Origin: Pseudomonas sp. CROZ-RG-20F-R04-15
Lineage (GTDB): Bacteria > Pseudomonadota > Gammaproteobacteria > Pseudomonadales > Pseudomonadaceae
Length of the DNA stretch: 64,000 bases
Direction of reading: 5' to 3'
Assembly: GCF_022662375.1 (NCBI RefSeq)
Contig: NZ_JAKNQL010000028.1
Coordinates: forward strand, 1 to 64,000
Shown: one piece after another, positions 17,238 to 26,056 of the stretch
Layout: each line of letters starts with the position of its first letter
Position numbering within the stretch: the stretch's first letter is position 1
The notes under the pieces: generated by a model
Databases searched by the model: none
Seen by the model: the letters and a program-made list of their open reading frames with translations, nothing else
Told to the model about the DNA's origin: nothing
Translations under genes and position numbers: made by a program

Positions 17238-18401
17238 ATGAACACCGCTGCCGCTGTTGCCGACTTCCGTACTTATCCGTTGATCAGCGCGCTAAGTGGC
17301 GTGCAGAGCCTGGCGGATCGCGTTGCCATTGAATGGGCTGACGGTCGTGTCAGCCCGTTTCACGCTGTCTGGTTGCGGGATAACTGCCCGTGTCAGCAGT
17401 GCGTCTACAACGTCACCCGTGAACAGGTATTCGAGATTGTCGATGCCGCTGAGGATCTGAAACCGACAGCCGCGCACATCGATACCGATGGCTGTCTGCG
17501 CGTCGACTGGCAGGACGGCCACCTCAGCCGTTTCGATCCGGGCTGGTTGCGCGCGCATGCCTACGATGATGAATCCCGCGCCGAACGTCTGGCCGCCAAG
17601 CCCAAGCCCTTTCTTTGGCGTAGCGATCTGCAACTCCCGGTGTTCGAATACGCGGCACTGATGAACGACAACGCCGCGTTACTGCAATGGCTGCTCGCCG
17701 TGCGCGACATCGGCCTGACGCAAGTGCGCGGCGTACCCACTGAACCCGGTTCGCTGAAGCTCATCGCGCAACGAATTTCCTTCATTCGTGAAAGCAACTT
17801 CGGCGTGCTGTTCAACGTGCAGTCCAAGGCCGATGCCGACAGCAATGCCTACACCGCTTTCAATTTGCCGTTGCATACCGACCTGCCGACTCGCGAGCTG
17901 CAACCGGGGCTGCAATTTCTGCATTGCCTGGTAAATGATGCAGAGGGTGGCGAGAGCATTTTTGTCGATGGTTTTGCGATTGCCGATGCGTTGCGTCAGG
18001 AAGATCCCGAGGCCTTCAAGGCGCTGTGCGAAATCCCCGTGGAGTTTCGCAACAAGGATCGCCATAGCGACTATCGCTGCCTGGCGCCGATCATTGCTTT
18101 GGATGCGTTGGGGCGTGTGGCGGAAACTCGCATGGCGAACTTTTTGCGTGGGGCATTTGATACGTCGGTGGAGCAGATGCCGTTGTTATATCGGGCGTAT
18201 CGACGGTTTATCGCGATGACGCGCGAGCCACGGTTTCGGCTGATGCAACGGCTCAATCCCGGTGAGCTGTGGTGCTTTGATAATCGCCGCACGCTGCATG
18301 CGCGCAATGCATTCGACCCGGCCACCGGAGCGCGGCACTTCCAAGGCTGCTATATCGACCGGGATGAGTTGTTGTCGCGGATTCTGGTGCTACAGCGTTA
18401 G
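17238..18401 (+). CDS. Gamma-butyrobetaine dioxygenase
   Basis: 387-aa Fe(II)/2-oxoglutarate oxygenase of the BBOX family, close in length to the characterised Pseudomonas AK1 enzyme. The N-terminal zinc-type domain shows WLRDNCPCQQC (C50, C52, C55). The catalytic domain has H213-T-D215 and distal H354 as iron ligands, with R-x-F near the end for 2-oxoglutarate (GARHFQGCYIDRDE). It hydroxylates gamma-butyrobetaine to L-carnitine and so feeds the CdhA pathway upstream. It follows the thioesterase at 24 nt with AAGGAG before its ATG, which suggests one transcript. Confidence 0.92.
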   Translation: MNTAAAVADFRTYPLISALSGVQSLADRVAIEWADGRVSPFHAVWLRDNCPCQQCVYNVTREQVFEIVDAAEDLKPTAAHIDTDGCLRVDWQDGHLSRFDPGWLRAHAYDDESRAERLAAKPKPFLWRSDLQLPVFEYAALMNDNAALLQWLLAVRDIGLTQVRGVPTEPGSLKLIAQRISFIRESNFGVLFNVQSKADADSNAYTAFNLPLHTDLPTRELQPGLQFLHCLVNDAEGGESIFVDGFAIADALRQEDPEAFKALCEIPVEFRNKDRHSDYRCLAPIIALDALGRVAETRMANFLRGAFDTSVEQMPLLYRAYRRFIAMTREPRFRLMQRLNPGELWCFDNRRTLHARNAFDPATGARHFQGCYIDRDELLSRILVLQR

Positions 18402-18415
18402 ACCGCGTCATCGTT

Positions 18416-18499
18416 CTTCGCGAGCAGGCTCGCTCCCACATCTAATCGCATTCCCCTGAATGAACGCGTTCACCTGTGGGAGCGAGCCTGCTCGCGAAG
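18416..18499. repeat. REPIN-type doublet (outward orientation)
   Basis: Two REP units in reversed order compared with most copies here (TTCGCGAGCAGG first, TGTGGGAGCGAG second) just after the dioxygenase stop. Confidence 0.9.
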
Positions 18500-18536
18500 G
18501 CATCAGCAGCAACACACCATTCTCTGGCTCACAGGC

Positions 18537-18575
18537 AAAAAAAGCCCCGATACCAGCCGTGACTGGATCGGGGCT
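18537..18575 (-). terminator. Rho-independent terminator on the minus strand
   Basis: Read on the minus strand: AGCCCCGAT, loop with a CCAG/CTGG inner stem, ATCGGGGCT, then a run of seven T. No annotated minus-strand gene ends here. The 18576-18785 stretch upstream of it on that strand has an open frame broken by one TAA (see findings). The rest of the 18402-18785 gap holds the REPIN and nothing else recognisable. Confidence 0.75.
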
Positions 18576-18785
18576 CAAGCTACTGTTGAGGAGCTGCCGT
18601 GCGAGGGTGACCAAACCTTCGTGTTGCAAGCTGAGTTCAGTGTGCCCACTCCCTGGAACGGCGAGTTAGCCGAAAACGACCTGTTCATAGTCGTCGCAGC
18701 CACGCAGACAAAACGCCCTTGCCGTGCCCCGGCGGGGCTACCAGAATCGAGCCACGACCTCCGTTACCGAAGAAGGATGCGCGTC

Positions 18786-19049
18786 ATGATGTATGCCGAT
18801 TTGATCGATCAGGAAGATTTGTTGGGCCAGCTCAAGGCGTTGGGTTTTCAAGTGCCGAGCGGTTCAACGGCCGAGCAGGCTTGCGAATGCGCGGTGCGCG
18901 GGCTGGATAATGTTCGCGCATTTGAACTGCGCAAGATGGTCAAGGACATGTACACCAGCGGCGCCAGTATCCAGCCGGCGGTGCGGCAGGCGATCGACAA
19001 ACAATTACTGCCGGCATTGGCGGACTACCAGCAAAGCCATAGCGCCTGA
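18786..19049 (+). CDS. Small conserved-looking hypothetical protein
   Basis: 87-aa protein starting MMYADLIDQEDLLGQLKALGF. ATG 18786 is chosen because AGAAGG lies 9 nt upstream; the ATG at 18777 would overlap that site. It is predicted to be helical and acidic, with one GLDNVRAFELRKMVKDMY helix and no signal peptide or membrane segment. I do not recognise a family. It is a plus-strand gene facing gbdR, between REPIN elements; coding bias looks native. Confidence 0.65.
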   Translation: MMYADLIDQEDLLGQLKALGFQVPSGSTAEQACECAVRGLDNVRAFELRKMVKDMYTSGASIQPAVRQAIDKQLLPALADYQQSHSA

Positions 19050-19057
19050 TAAATCCA

Positions 19058-19204
19058 TTCGCGAGCAGGCTCGCTCCCACAGGGTCTGCGTCAATGATCG
19101 TTCCCACGCTCTGCGTGGGAATGCCTCAACGGACGCTCCGCGTTCGGCCTTTTGGGACGCAGAGCGTCCCAGGCTGCGTTCCCACGCAGAGCGTGGGAAC
19201 GATC
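19058..19204. repeat. Single REP unit plus a GATCGTTCCCACGC element
   Basis: A solo REP unit at 19058-19081 is followed by a 109-bp element (19096-19204) with terminal inverted repeats GATCGTTCCCACGC / GCGTGGGAACGATC and an inner GGACGCTCCGCG / GACGCAGAGCGTCC stem. The same 106-110-bp element occurs at 32504 and 35537. Confidence 0.88.
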
Positions 19205-19208
19205 TTTA

Positions 19209-20312
19209 TCAGAGCCTTACGCTGGCAAACGTCGACTCGTTGCGCGCCTGACTCAACGCCGACATCGGCCCCGACAGCGGCGACATCACGATTGCCTGCG
19301 GCAGTGGCAACATCGCCACTTGCTGGGTGGTGTTGGAACCTACGCGCTCGTCACGCGGCGGAATGCCGAAGTATTCGCGGTAGCACTTGGAGAAGTGCGG
19401 CGTGGAAACGAATCCACACACCGACGCCACTTCGATGATCGACATCGGCGTCTGCTTGAGCAGTTGCCGGGCGCGGATCAGACGCAGCTTCAAGTAATAA
19501 CGCGACGGCGAGCAGTGCAGGTATTTCTGGAACAGCCGCTCCAGCTGTCGACGCGACACGGCGACGTAAACCGCCAACTCATCAAGGTCGATCGGCTCTT
19601 CGAGGTTGGCTTCCATCAGCGCGACGATTTCCTGCAGTTTCGGCTGGTTGGTGCCGAGCATGTGCTTGAGCGGCACGCGCTGGTGGTCCTGTTCGTTGCG
19701 AATGCGTTCGTAGACGAACATTTCCGAGATCGCGGCAGACAGTTCACGGCCGTGATCGCGGCTGATCAGGTGCAGCATCATGTCCAGCGGCGCGGTGCCA
19801 CCGGAGCTGGTGAAACGGTTACGGTCGAGGGTGAACAAACGTGTACTCATGGCCACGCGCGGGAAGGCTTCCTGCATCGCCGCCAGACATTCCCAGTGCA
19901 CGCTGCAATCGAAACCGTCGAGCAGGCCAGCGCAGGCCAATGCCCAACTACCGGTGCACACGGCGCCGAGGCGCTTGGACTGGCGCGCCTGGCTTTGCAG
20001 CCAGGAAACGTGTTCACGGGTCACGGTGCGTTGAATACCGATGCCGCCGCAGACAATCACGGTGTCCAGTGGCGGGGCTTTGTGCATGGAGGCGTCTGGA
20101 GTGATTTGCAGACCGTCACTGGCCCACACCTGGCCGCCATCGACGGTGAGGGTGCTCCAGCGATACAGCTCGCGACCGGACAATTGGTTGGCCATGCGCA
20201 GGGGTTCTACTGCGGATGCCAGAGAAATCAGCGTGAAATTGTCCAGCAGCAGAAAGCCGATGGATTGAGGCGCACGGTTCTGGGGTTGGGCCCCGGAGTT
20301 GAACGACGTCAT
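19209..20312 (-). CDS. gbdR: Glycine betaine/dimethylglycine-responsive regulator GbdR
   Basis: 367-aa GlxA-family AraC-type activator. The N-terminal DJ-1/GATase-like sensing domain begins IGFLLLDNFTLISLASAVEPLRMANQ. The C-terminal double helix-turn-helix (VSRRQLERLFQKYLHCSPSRYY) lies at residues about 230-320. In Pseudomonas GbdR binds glycine betaine or dimethylglycine and activates the betaine-catabolic genes (including gbc, dgc, cbcX and sdaB regions). It lies next to sdaB and cbcXWV as in P. aeruginosa. It is a paralogue of CdhR in this window. Confidence 0.93.
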   Translation of the reverse strand: MTSFNSGAQPQNRAPQSIGFLLLDNFTLISLASAVEPLRMANQLSGRELYRWSTLTVDGGQVWASDGLQITPDASMHKAPPLDTVIVCGGIGIQRTVTREHVSWLQSQARQSKRLGAVCTGSWALACAGLLDGFDCSVHWECLAAMQEAFPRVAMSTRLFTLDRNRFTSSGGTAPLDMMLHLISRDHGRELSAAISEMFVYERIRNEQDHQRVPLKHMLGTNQPKLQEIVALMEANLEEPIDLDELAVYVAVSRRQLERLFQKYLHCSPSRYYLKLRLIRARQLLKQTPMSIIEVASVCGFVSTPHFSKCYREYFGIPPRDERVGSNTTQQVAMLPLPQAIVMSPLSGPMSALSQARNESTFASVRL

Positions 20313-20745
20313 CGCGGTATCTCCTCACACAAAGCGGGTGATGGCCTCAGGCGGAGGCTCTTGTTATTGCCAGCGTTCTCGCGTGGGAGACGGGCTTTGT
20401 TATGACAGAGCAATTGCCATGCCTAAAATTGGATGGCCGTTCAATAACTCCTGAAAACGACGTCGCGACGTGTCTATACGAGCGGTCCGACGAAAGGTAT
20501 TTCGAAGTGCCATCAGCGGCTGATAAAGCCCTGCCCCGAGGTGTGTGAGCAAATCGGTAGCACTTGTGGGAACTGGCCTGCGCGCAGTTTGCGGCGAGTG
20601 TCACCGCAAGCACGGGTGACGGACGGTAGGGGCGCGGATCGTATGTAACAGGTGGGAAAGACTCTTATCTGTTTGCGACGCGCTAAAAGGTGGCGTGATT
20701 TATTGTCTGTGTTCACTTGGTGAGCAGTTTTGACTGGTCTGCCCC
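20313..20745. other. gbdR upstream region without a gene
   Basis: Most of the 548-nt gap between gbdR and sdaB. I see no convincing gene. It contains a 12-bp palindrome ACGTCGCGACGT (20459-20470) about 150 nt upstream of the gbdR start, and a weaker inverted repeat around 20593-20625. I found no clear -24/-12 sigma-54 promoter. Confidence 0.5.
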
Positions 20746-20838
20746 TTCGCGAGCAGGCTCGCTCCCACATTGGAACCTGGCGTTCACACATTTTGTGTTC
20801 ACTGGAGATCTACTGTGGGAGCGAGCCTGCTCGCGAAG
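20746..20838. repeat. REPIN-type doublet
   Basis: Inverted pair of REP units (TTCGCGAGCAGG ... TGTGGGAGCGAG) directly downstream of the sdaB stop codon. Confidence 0.9.
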
Positions 20839-20860
20839 AATTCAACTCGGTATTGCTGAT

Positions 20861-22237
20861 TCAGCACTCAACCGCGCTGACCGCCAATCCACCACGCGAG
20901 GTCTCTTTATATTTGTCATGCATGTCGGCACCGGTGTCGCGCATGGTGCGGATCACCCGATCCAGCGAGATAAAGTGCTGACCATCGCCGCGCAACGCCA
21001 TCTGTGCCGCGTTGATCGCTTTCACCGCCGCAATCGCATTGCGCTCGATGCACGGCACTTGCACCAGGCCACCGACCGGATCGCAGGTCAGCCCGAGGTT
21101 ATGTTCCAGGCCAATCTCCGCCGCGTTGCACAACTGCTCCGGCGTAGCGCCGAGAATCTCCGTCAGCCCCGCCGCCGCCATCGCGCACGCTGAACCGACC
21201 TCACCCTGACAGCCGACTTCAGCGCCAGAGATCGAAGCATTCTTCTTGCACAAAATCCCCACCGCCGCTGCACCGAGGAAGTAGTCGACCACGTTGGCGT
21301 CCGTCACCGCTTCGCTGAACTTCATAAAGTAGTGCAGCACTGCCGGAATAATCCCCGCCGCGCCATTGGTCGGCGCCGTGACCATGCGCCCGCCGGCCGC
21401 ATTCTCTTCATTAACCGCCAGCGCAAACAGGTTGACCCACTCCATCGCGCTGAGCGTCGAGCCGATCACATTGGGCTTGCCCAGTTCCTGAAGACTGCGG
21501 TGCAACTTCGCCGCACGTCGCCGCACATTCAAACCGCCTGGCAGGATGCCTTCGTGCTTGAGGCCCTGCTCGACGCAATCCTGCATCGCCCGCCACAGTT
21601 TCATCAGGCCGGCACGGATTTCTTCTTCACTGCGCCAGACCTTTTCGTTGGCCATCATCAATTCAGCGACGCGCAGATTGTTCCGCTTGCACAGCTCCAG
21701 CAATTCAACCGCGCTGGAAAAGTCATAAGGCAATTCAGTGCGATCCAGATCGACCACGCCACTGGACGCCTGCGCTTGATCGACGACAAAACCGCCACCC
21801 ACTGAATAGTAGGTGTCGCGATGCAGTTCACCGTGATCGCCCTCGGCAACAATCGTCATGGCATTGGGATGGAACGGCAGGTTCTCGTCGATCAGGCGCA
21901 TGTCCCGCGCCCAGACGAACGGCACCGCCAGACGACCATCCAATAAAAGGGTGTGAGTTTCACGCAGAGCCTGAATGCGCGGACCGATCTGCGCCGGGTC
22001 GATTGCGTCTGGCCACTCGCCCATCAAGCCCATGATCACCGCGTTGTCGCTGCCGTGACCGATACCGGTGGCCGACAGCGAACCGTACAGCTGCACTTCG
22101 ATCCGCCGCACCTGTTCCAGTTGATGCTTGCCCCTTAACGACTCGACGAACAACGCCGCCGCGCGCATCGGCCCGACGGTGTGGGAACTGGAAGGGCCGA
22201 TGCCGATTTTGAACAGGTCGAAAACGCTGATAGCCAT
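20861..22237 (-). CDS. sdaB: L-serine dehydratase
   Basis: 458-aa single-chain L-serine ammonia-lyase with a [4Fe-4S] cluster. It starts MAISVFDLFKIGIGPSSSHTVGPMRAA at ATG 22237, where GGAG lies upstream; an open frame extends 82 codons further but has no family similarity. SSSHTVGP and the later cysteines in LCKKNASISGAEVGCQGEVGSACAMAA are the family blocks. It turns serine into pyruvate and ammonia. In the choline pathway the sarcosine-derived glycine is made into serine, so this enzyme connects betaine catabolism to central carbon, consistent with its place next to gbdR. Confidence 0.92.
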   Translation of the reverse strand: MAISVFDLFKIGIGPSSSHTVGPMRAAALFVESLRGKHQLEQVRRIEVQLYGSLSATGIGHGSDNAVIMGLMGEWPDAIDPAQIGPRIQALRETHTLLLDGRLAVPFVWARDMRLIDENLPFHPNAMTIVAEGDHGELHRDTYYSVGGGFVVDQAQASSGVVDLDRTELPYDFSSAVELLELCKRNNLRVAELMMANEKVWRSEEEIRAGLMKLWRAMQDCVEQGLKHEGILPGGLNVRRRAAKLHRSLQELGKPNVIGSTLSAMEWVNLFALAVNEENAAGGRMVTAPTNGAAGIIPAVLHYFMKFSEAVTDANVVDYFLGAAAVGILCKKNASISGAEVGCQGEVGSACAMAAAGLTEILGATPEQLCNAAEIGLEHNLGLTCDPVGGLVQVPCIERNAIAAVKAINAAQMALRGDGQHFISLDRVIRTMRDTGADMHDKYKETSRGGLAVSAVEC

Positions 22238-22481
22238 TGCTGCAGAGCTCCTGAGGATGCCGGTCCGGAACGCAAAAGCGCCCGCTGGCGGAGCTGCTAC
22301 GCTCAAGCTGCGATCCGCCGGAATGCCCGCATCATCAGGCTTTTGCCGGAGCGCACGGCGTCTGACACCGACGCACTCATGTCCACCAGCGCCGCGCCGT
22401 TTTCGTCCCGGTTTTTCGCCGTTTTTGTGCGGTTCAGATGGCCATTCGGGGCAGAAAAAAGCTGTAAACGACGTCACTGAC

Positions 22482-22523
22482 ACTGGATGCGACCATCCCT
22501 GTACTGGATACGACCCCCCCTGT
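22482..22523. promoter_or_regulatory. Tandem 21-bp direct repeat upstream of cbcX
   Basis: Two back-to-back 21-bp units, each reading ACTGGATnCGACC followed by CCCTGT after two variable bases (22482-22502 and 22503-22523; 18 of 21 bases match). The spacing is exactly two helical turns. They lie 152 nt before the cbcX ATG in the sdaB-cbcX gap. This is a strong candidate site for GbdR, an AraC-type activator known to control cbcX. The rest of the 437-nt gap holds no gene. Confidence 0.7.
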
Positions 22524-22674
22524 AGGCGTCAGATTTTCACTGGTACATGATCGGTATGACTCGATTGCAAGGCGCCGTGACAGAGCTGTCTCCAGAACGC
22601 CATCCAACCGCAACCTATAAGTGCGGTGGTCCACAGTCGGAACACTGCCAAAAAAAACACCAAGGAGTCCATCC

Positions 22675-23619
22675 ATGAAAGGTTCCCCGTCGTTGTTGTT
22701 GGCCGCCATGCTGAGTCTGCCGTTACTGGCGCAAGCTGCAGAACCGGCGCAATGCAGTACCGTTAACTTCTCCGATGTCGGCTGGACCGACATCACCGCC
22801 ACCACCGCCACCACCTCCGTTGTCCTCAACGCCCTCGGCTACAAGACCAAGACCACCATGATCTCCGTGCCCGTGACCTACAAGTCGCTGGCCGACGGCA
22901 AGAACATGGACGTGTTCCTCGGCAACTGGATGCCGACCATGGAAAACGACATCAAGGCCTATCGCGATGCCGGCACCGTGGAAACCGTGCGCACCAACCT
23001 TAAGGGCGCCAAGTACACCCTCGCCGTGCCGCAAGCCCTGTATGACAAAGGTCTGCATGACTTCGCCGACATCGCCAAATTCAAGAAAGAACTCGACGGC
23101 AAGATCTACGGCATCGAGCCTGGCAACGACGGCAACCGTCTGATCCAGAGCATGATCGACAAGGACGCCTTCGGCCTGAAGACCGCCGGTTTCAAAGTCG
23201 TCGAATCATCGGAAGCGGGCATGCTCTCGCAGGTCGACCGCGCGCAGAAACGCGACACCGCCGTGGTCTTCCTCGGCTGGGCGCCGCACCCGATGAACAA
23301 GCGCTTCAAGATTCAATACCTGACCGGTGGCGATGATTTCTTCGGCCCCGACTTCGGTGCGGCGACCGTGGCGACCAACACCCGCAAGGGTTACTCCGAG
23401 GAATGCAGCAACGTCGGTCAGTTGCTGAAGAACCTGGAGTTCAACGTCGACATGGAAAGCGAACTGATGGGCAACATCCTCGACGACAAAATGAAGCCTG
23501 ATGCGGCCGCCAAGGCCTGGCTGAAAAAGAATCCACAAGTGCTCGATACCTGGCTCGCTGGCGTGACCACCATTGACGGTAAACCTGGCCTGGAGGCCGT
23601 GAAAGCCAAGCTTCAGTAA
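22675..23619 (+). CDS. cbcX: Choline-binding periplasmic protein CbcX
   Basis: 314-aa OpuAC-family binding protein with a signal peptide (MKGSPSLLLAAMLSLPLLAQ then AAEPAQC). Ligand-box candidates are VGWTD, FLGNWMP and GWAPHPMN. It is the choline-binding component that works with CbcW and CbcV, whose genes follow. ATG 22675 has CAAGGAG upstream; the longer frame from 22621 would bury the signal peptide. Related to CaiX at 13340. Confidence 0.93.
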   Translation: MKGSPSLLLAAMLSLPLLAQAAEPAQCSTVNFSDVGWTDITATTATTSVVLNALGYKTKTTMISVPVTYKSLADGKNMDVFLGNWMPTMENDIKAYRDAGTVETVRTNLKGAKYTLAVPQALYDKGLHDFADIAKFKKELDGKIYGIEPGNDGNRLIQSMIDKDAFGLKTAGFKVVESSEAGMLSQVDRAQKRDTAVVFLGWAPHPMNKRFKIQYLTGGDDFFGPDFGAATVATNTRKGYSEECSNVGQLLKNLEFNVDMESELMGNILDDKMKPDAAAKAWLKKNPQVLDTWLAGVTTIDGKPGLEAVKAKLQ

Positions 23620-23685
23620 TCGCTTATGCCGGGTGGGCTCGCCCGCCCGGGCTGTTTATTTCCTTGCATGCGGACGTTCACTACC

Positions 23686-24531
23686 ATGCTGATTGATCAG
23701 AAAATACCTCTGGGCCAGTACATCGCGGGCTTCGTTGAATGGTTGACGCAACACGGCGCCAGCACTTTCGACGCAATCGCCGTGACCCTGGAAACGATGA
23801 TCCACGGCGTGACGTTTGCGCTCACCTGGTTCAACCCTTTTGTCTTGATCGGCCTCATCGCCCTGCTCGCGCATTTCATCCAGCGCAAATGGGGATTGAC
23901 CGTTTTCGTCATCGCCTCCTTCCTGCTGATCCTCAATCTGGGGTACTGGCAGGAAACCATGGAAACCCTCGCCCAGGTCATGTTCGCGACCCTGGTCTGC
24001 GTGGTCATCGGCGTGCCGTTGGGCATCGTCGCCGCGCACAAACCGATGTTCTACACGTTAATGCGTCCGGTACTCGATCTGATGCAGACCGTACCGACCT
24101 TCGTTTACCTCATTCCTACCCTGACCCTCTTCGGGCTGGGTGTGGTGCCGGGCCTGATCTCCACGGTGGTGTTCGCCATCGCTGCGCCGATCCGCCTGAC
24201 CTACCTGGGCATCCGCGATGTCCCGCAAGAACTGATGGACGCCGGCAAGGCCTTCGGCTGCTCGCGTCGCCAATTGCTCTCACGGATCGAACTGCCTCAC
24301 GCCATGCCGAGCATCGCGGCCGGCATCACCCAGTGCATCATGCTGTCATTGTCGATGGTGGTGATCGCGGCACTGGTGGGCGCCGACGGACTCGGCAAAC
24401 CGGTGGTCAACGCACTGAACACTGCTGATATCGCCCTGGGCTTCGAAGCGGGCCTGGCGATCGTACTGCTGGCGATCATGCTCGACCGTATCTGCAAACA
24501 ACCCGACGCTAAAGTAGGGGGTGACGCATGA
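23686..24531 (+). CDS. cbcW: Choline/betaine/carnitine ABC permease CbcW
   Basis: 281-aa inner-membrane permease of the OpuAB/ProW type. Hydrophobic segments include FNPFVLIGLIALLAHF, LTVFVIASFLLILNLGYW and VMFATLVCVVIGVPLGIVAA. The coupling-loop region is ELMDAGKAFGCSRRQLLSRIELPHAMPSI. Start MLIDQKIPLGQYI at ATG 23686 is chosen over an in-frame start 20 codons earlier. Its stop overlaps the cbcV ATG (ATGA). In pseudomonads it is the shared channel for CbcX, CaiX and BetX binding proteins. Confidence 0.93.
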   Translation: MLIDQKIPLGQYIAGFVEWLTQHGASTFDAIAVTLETMIHGVTFALTWFNPFVLIGLIALLAHFIQRKWGLTVFVIASFLLILNLGYWQETMETLAQVMFATLVCVVIGVPLGIVAAHKPMFYTLMRPVLDLMQTVPTFVYLIPTLTLFGLGVVPGLISTVVFAIAAPIRLTYLGIRDVPQELMDAGKAFGCSRRQLLSRIELPHAMPSIAAGITQCIMLSLSMVVIAALVGADGLGKPVVNALNTADIALGFEAGLAIVLLAIMLDRICKQPDAKVGGDA

Positions 24532-25706
24532 GCATAATTCGCTTCGAAGACGTCGACGTAATCTTCTCCAAAGATCCGCGCGAGGCGCTCAAGCTGCTGG
24601 ATCAGGGCATGACCCGCAACGAGATCCTGAAGAAGACCGGACAGATTGTCGGCGTGGAAAAAGCCACGCTGGACATCAACAAAGGCGAGATCTGCGTGCT
24701 GATGGGCCTGTCCGGCTCCGGCAAGTCGAGCCTGCTGCGCTGCATCAACGGCCTCAACACCGTGAGTCGCGGCAAGCTGTTCGTCGAGCATGAAAACCGC
24801 CAGATCGACATCGCTTCCTGCACCCCGGCCGAGCTGAAAATGATGCGCACCAAACGCATCGCCATGGTCTTTCAGAAATTCGCCCTGATGCCGTGGCTGA
24901 CGGTGCGCGAGAACATCAGTTTCGGTCTGGAAATGCAGGGTCGCCCGGAGAAGGAACGCAAGAAGCTCGTCGACGAGAAACTCGAACTGGTCGGCCTGAC
25001 CCAATGGCGCAACAAGAAGCCTGATGAACTCTCCGGCGGCATGCAGCAGCGTGTCGGTCTGGCGCGGGCGCTGGCGATGGACGCCGACATACTATTGATG
25101 GACGAACCGTTCTCGGCCCTCGACCCGCTGATCCGTCAGGGTCTGCAGGATGAACTGCTGGAGCTGCAACGCAAGCTGAACAAGACCATCGTGTTTGTGA
25201 GTCACGACCTTGATGAGGCGCTCAAACTGGGCAGCCGCATCGCGATCATGAAGGACGGCCGGATCATCCAGTACAGCGTGCCGGAAGAGATCGTGCTGAA
25301 CCCGGCGGACGACTATGTGCGCACTTTCGTGGCGCACACCAACCCGCTCAATGTGCTCTGCGGTCGCAGCCTGATGCGCACGCTGGACAAGTGCAAACGC
25401 ATCAACGGCTCGGTATGCCTCGATCCGGGCGGCGATTCGTGGCTGGACCTGGCCGAAGGCAACACCATCAAAGGCGCGCGGCAGAATGGTTCGGTGCTGA
25501 ACCTGCAGAACTGGGCACCGGGGCAAGCGGTGGAAGGCCTGGAACGCAAACCGACGCTGGTGGATTCGAACATCGGTATGCGTGATGCGCTGCAGATTCG
25601 TTATCAGACCGGCAACAAGCTGGTGCTGCACGATGACAATCATGTGGTGGGGATCCTGGGCGACAGTGAGCTGTATCACGCGTTGCTGGGCAAGAACCTC
25701 GGTTAA
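24528..25706 (+). CDS. cbcV: Choline/betaine/carnitine ABC ATPase CbcV
   Basis: 392-aa ABC ATPase of the OpuAA/ProV type. Walker A is GLSGSGKSSLL, the signature is LSGGMQQRVGLARAL and Walker B is ILLMDEPFSALDP. A C-terminal extension after about residue 280 has the form of a degenerate CBS pair. It is translationally coupled to cbcW through ATGA. A strong terminator follows 8 nt after the stop, which closes the cbcXWV operon. Confidence 0.94.
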   Translation: MSIIRFEDVDVIFSKDPREALKLLDQGMTRNEILKKTGQIVGVEKATLDINKGEICVLMGLSGSGKSSLLRCINGLNTVSRGKLFVEHENRQIDIASCTPAELKMMRTKRIAMVFQKFALMPWLTVRENISFGLEMQGRPEKERKKLVDEKLELVGLTQWRNKKPDELSGGMQQRVGLARALAMDADILLMDEPFSALDPLIRQGLQDELLELQRKLNKTIVFVSHDLDEALKLGSRIAIMKDGRIIQYSVPEEIVLNPADDYVRTFVAHTNPLNVLCGRSLMRTLDKCKRINGSVCLDPGGDSWLDLAEGNTIKGARQNGSVLNLQNWAPGQAVEGLERKPTLVDSNIGMRDALQIRYQTGNKLVLHDDNHVVGILGDSELYHALLGKNLG

Positions 25707-25713
25707 AGCGGGA

Positions 25714-25748
25714 TAAAAAAAGGGATCGCAGTGAGCGATCCCTTTTTT
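25714..25748 (+). terminator. Terminator of the cbcXWV operon
   Basis: Stem AGGGATCGC / GCGATCCCT with a 5-nt loop followed by TTTTTT. The preceding A-run makes it usable on both strands. Confidence 0.92.
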
Positions 25749-25765
25749 GTTGGGTCAGGGATAAG

Positions 25766-26047
25766 CCCCTCACCCTAGCCCTCTCCCAGAGGGAGAGGGG
25801 ACTGACCGGGGGATGCTGCAGATCTACACCGACCTGATCTTGCTTCACCGAATCCATAATCGACTCGATCTTTCAGGTCGATGTACAACGCCAGACACCC
25901 CGGTCAGCTCCCTCTCCCTCCGGGAGAGGGTTGGGGTGAGGGAGCTTTTGACTGGCATTGAAATATCGAGTCGAACTCAGGTCTTGAAAAGCCCCCGATC
26001 TGCTCCCTTTCCCCCTCTCCCTTGGGGAGAGGGCTGGGGTGAGGGGG
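25766..26047. repeat. CCCTCACCC-family element (complete copy plus partial second)
   Basis: The first part (25766 to about 25941) is a complete element of about 175 nt. Its ends are CCCTCACCCTAGCCCTCTCC and GGAGAGGGTTGGGGTGAGGG, and its core contains CCATAATCGACTCGAT. A second partial unit (to 26047) carries the AAAGCCCCCGATCTGCTCCC segment also seen near 16.5 kb. It sits between the convergent cbcV and betT ends. Confidence 0.8.
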
Positions 26048-26056
26048 CTTTTGACT

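Noticed and set aside
20313..20745. A sigma-54 promoter for gbdR
   Set aside because: No TGGCAC-N5-TTGCA-like pair with correct spacing was found on the minus strand.
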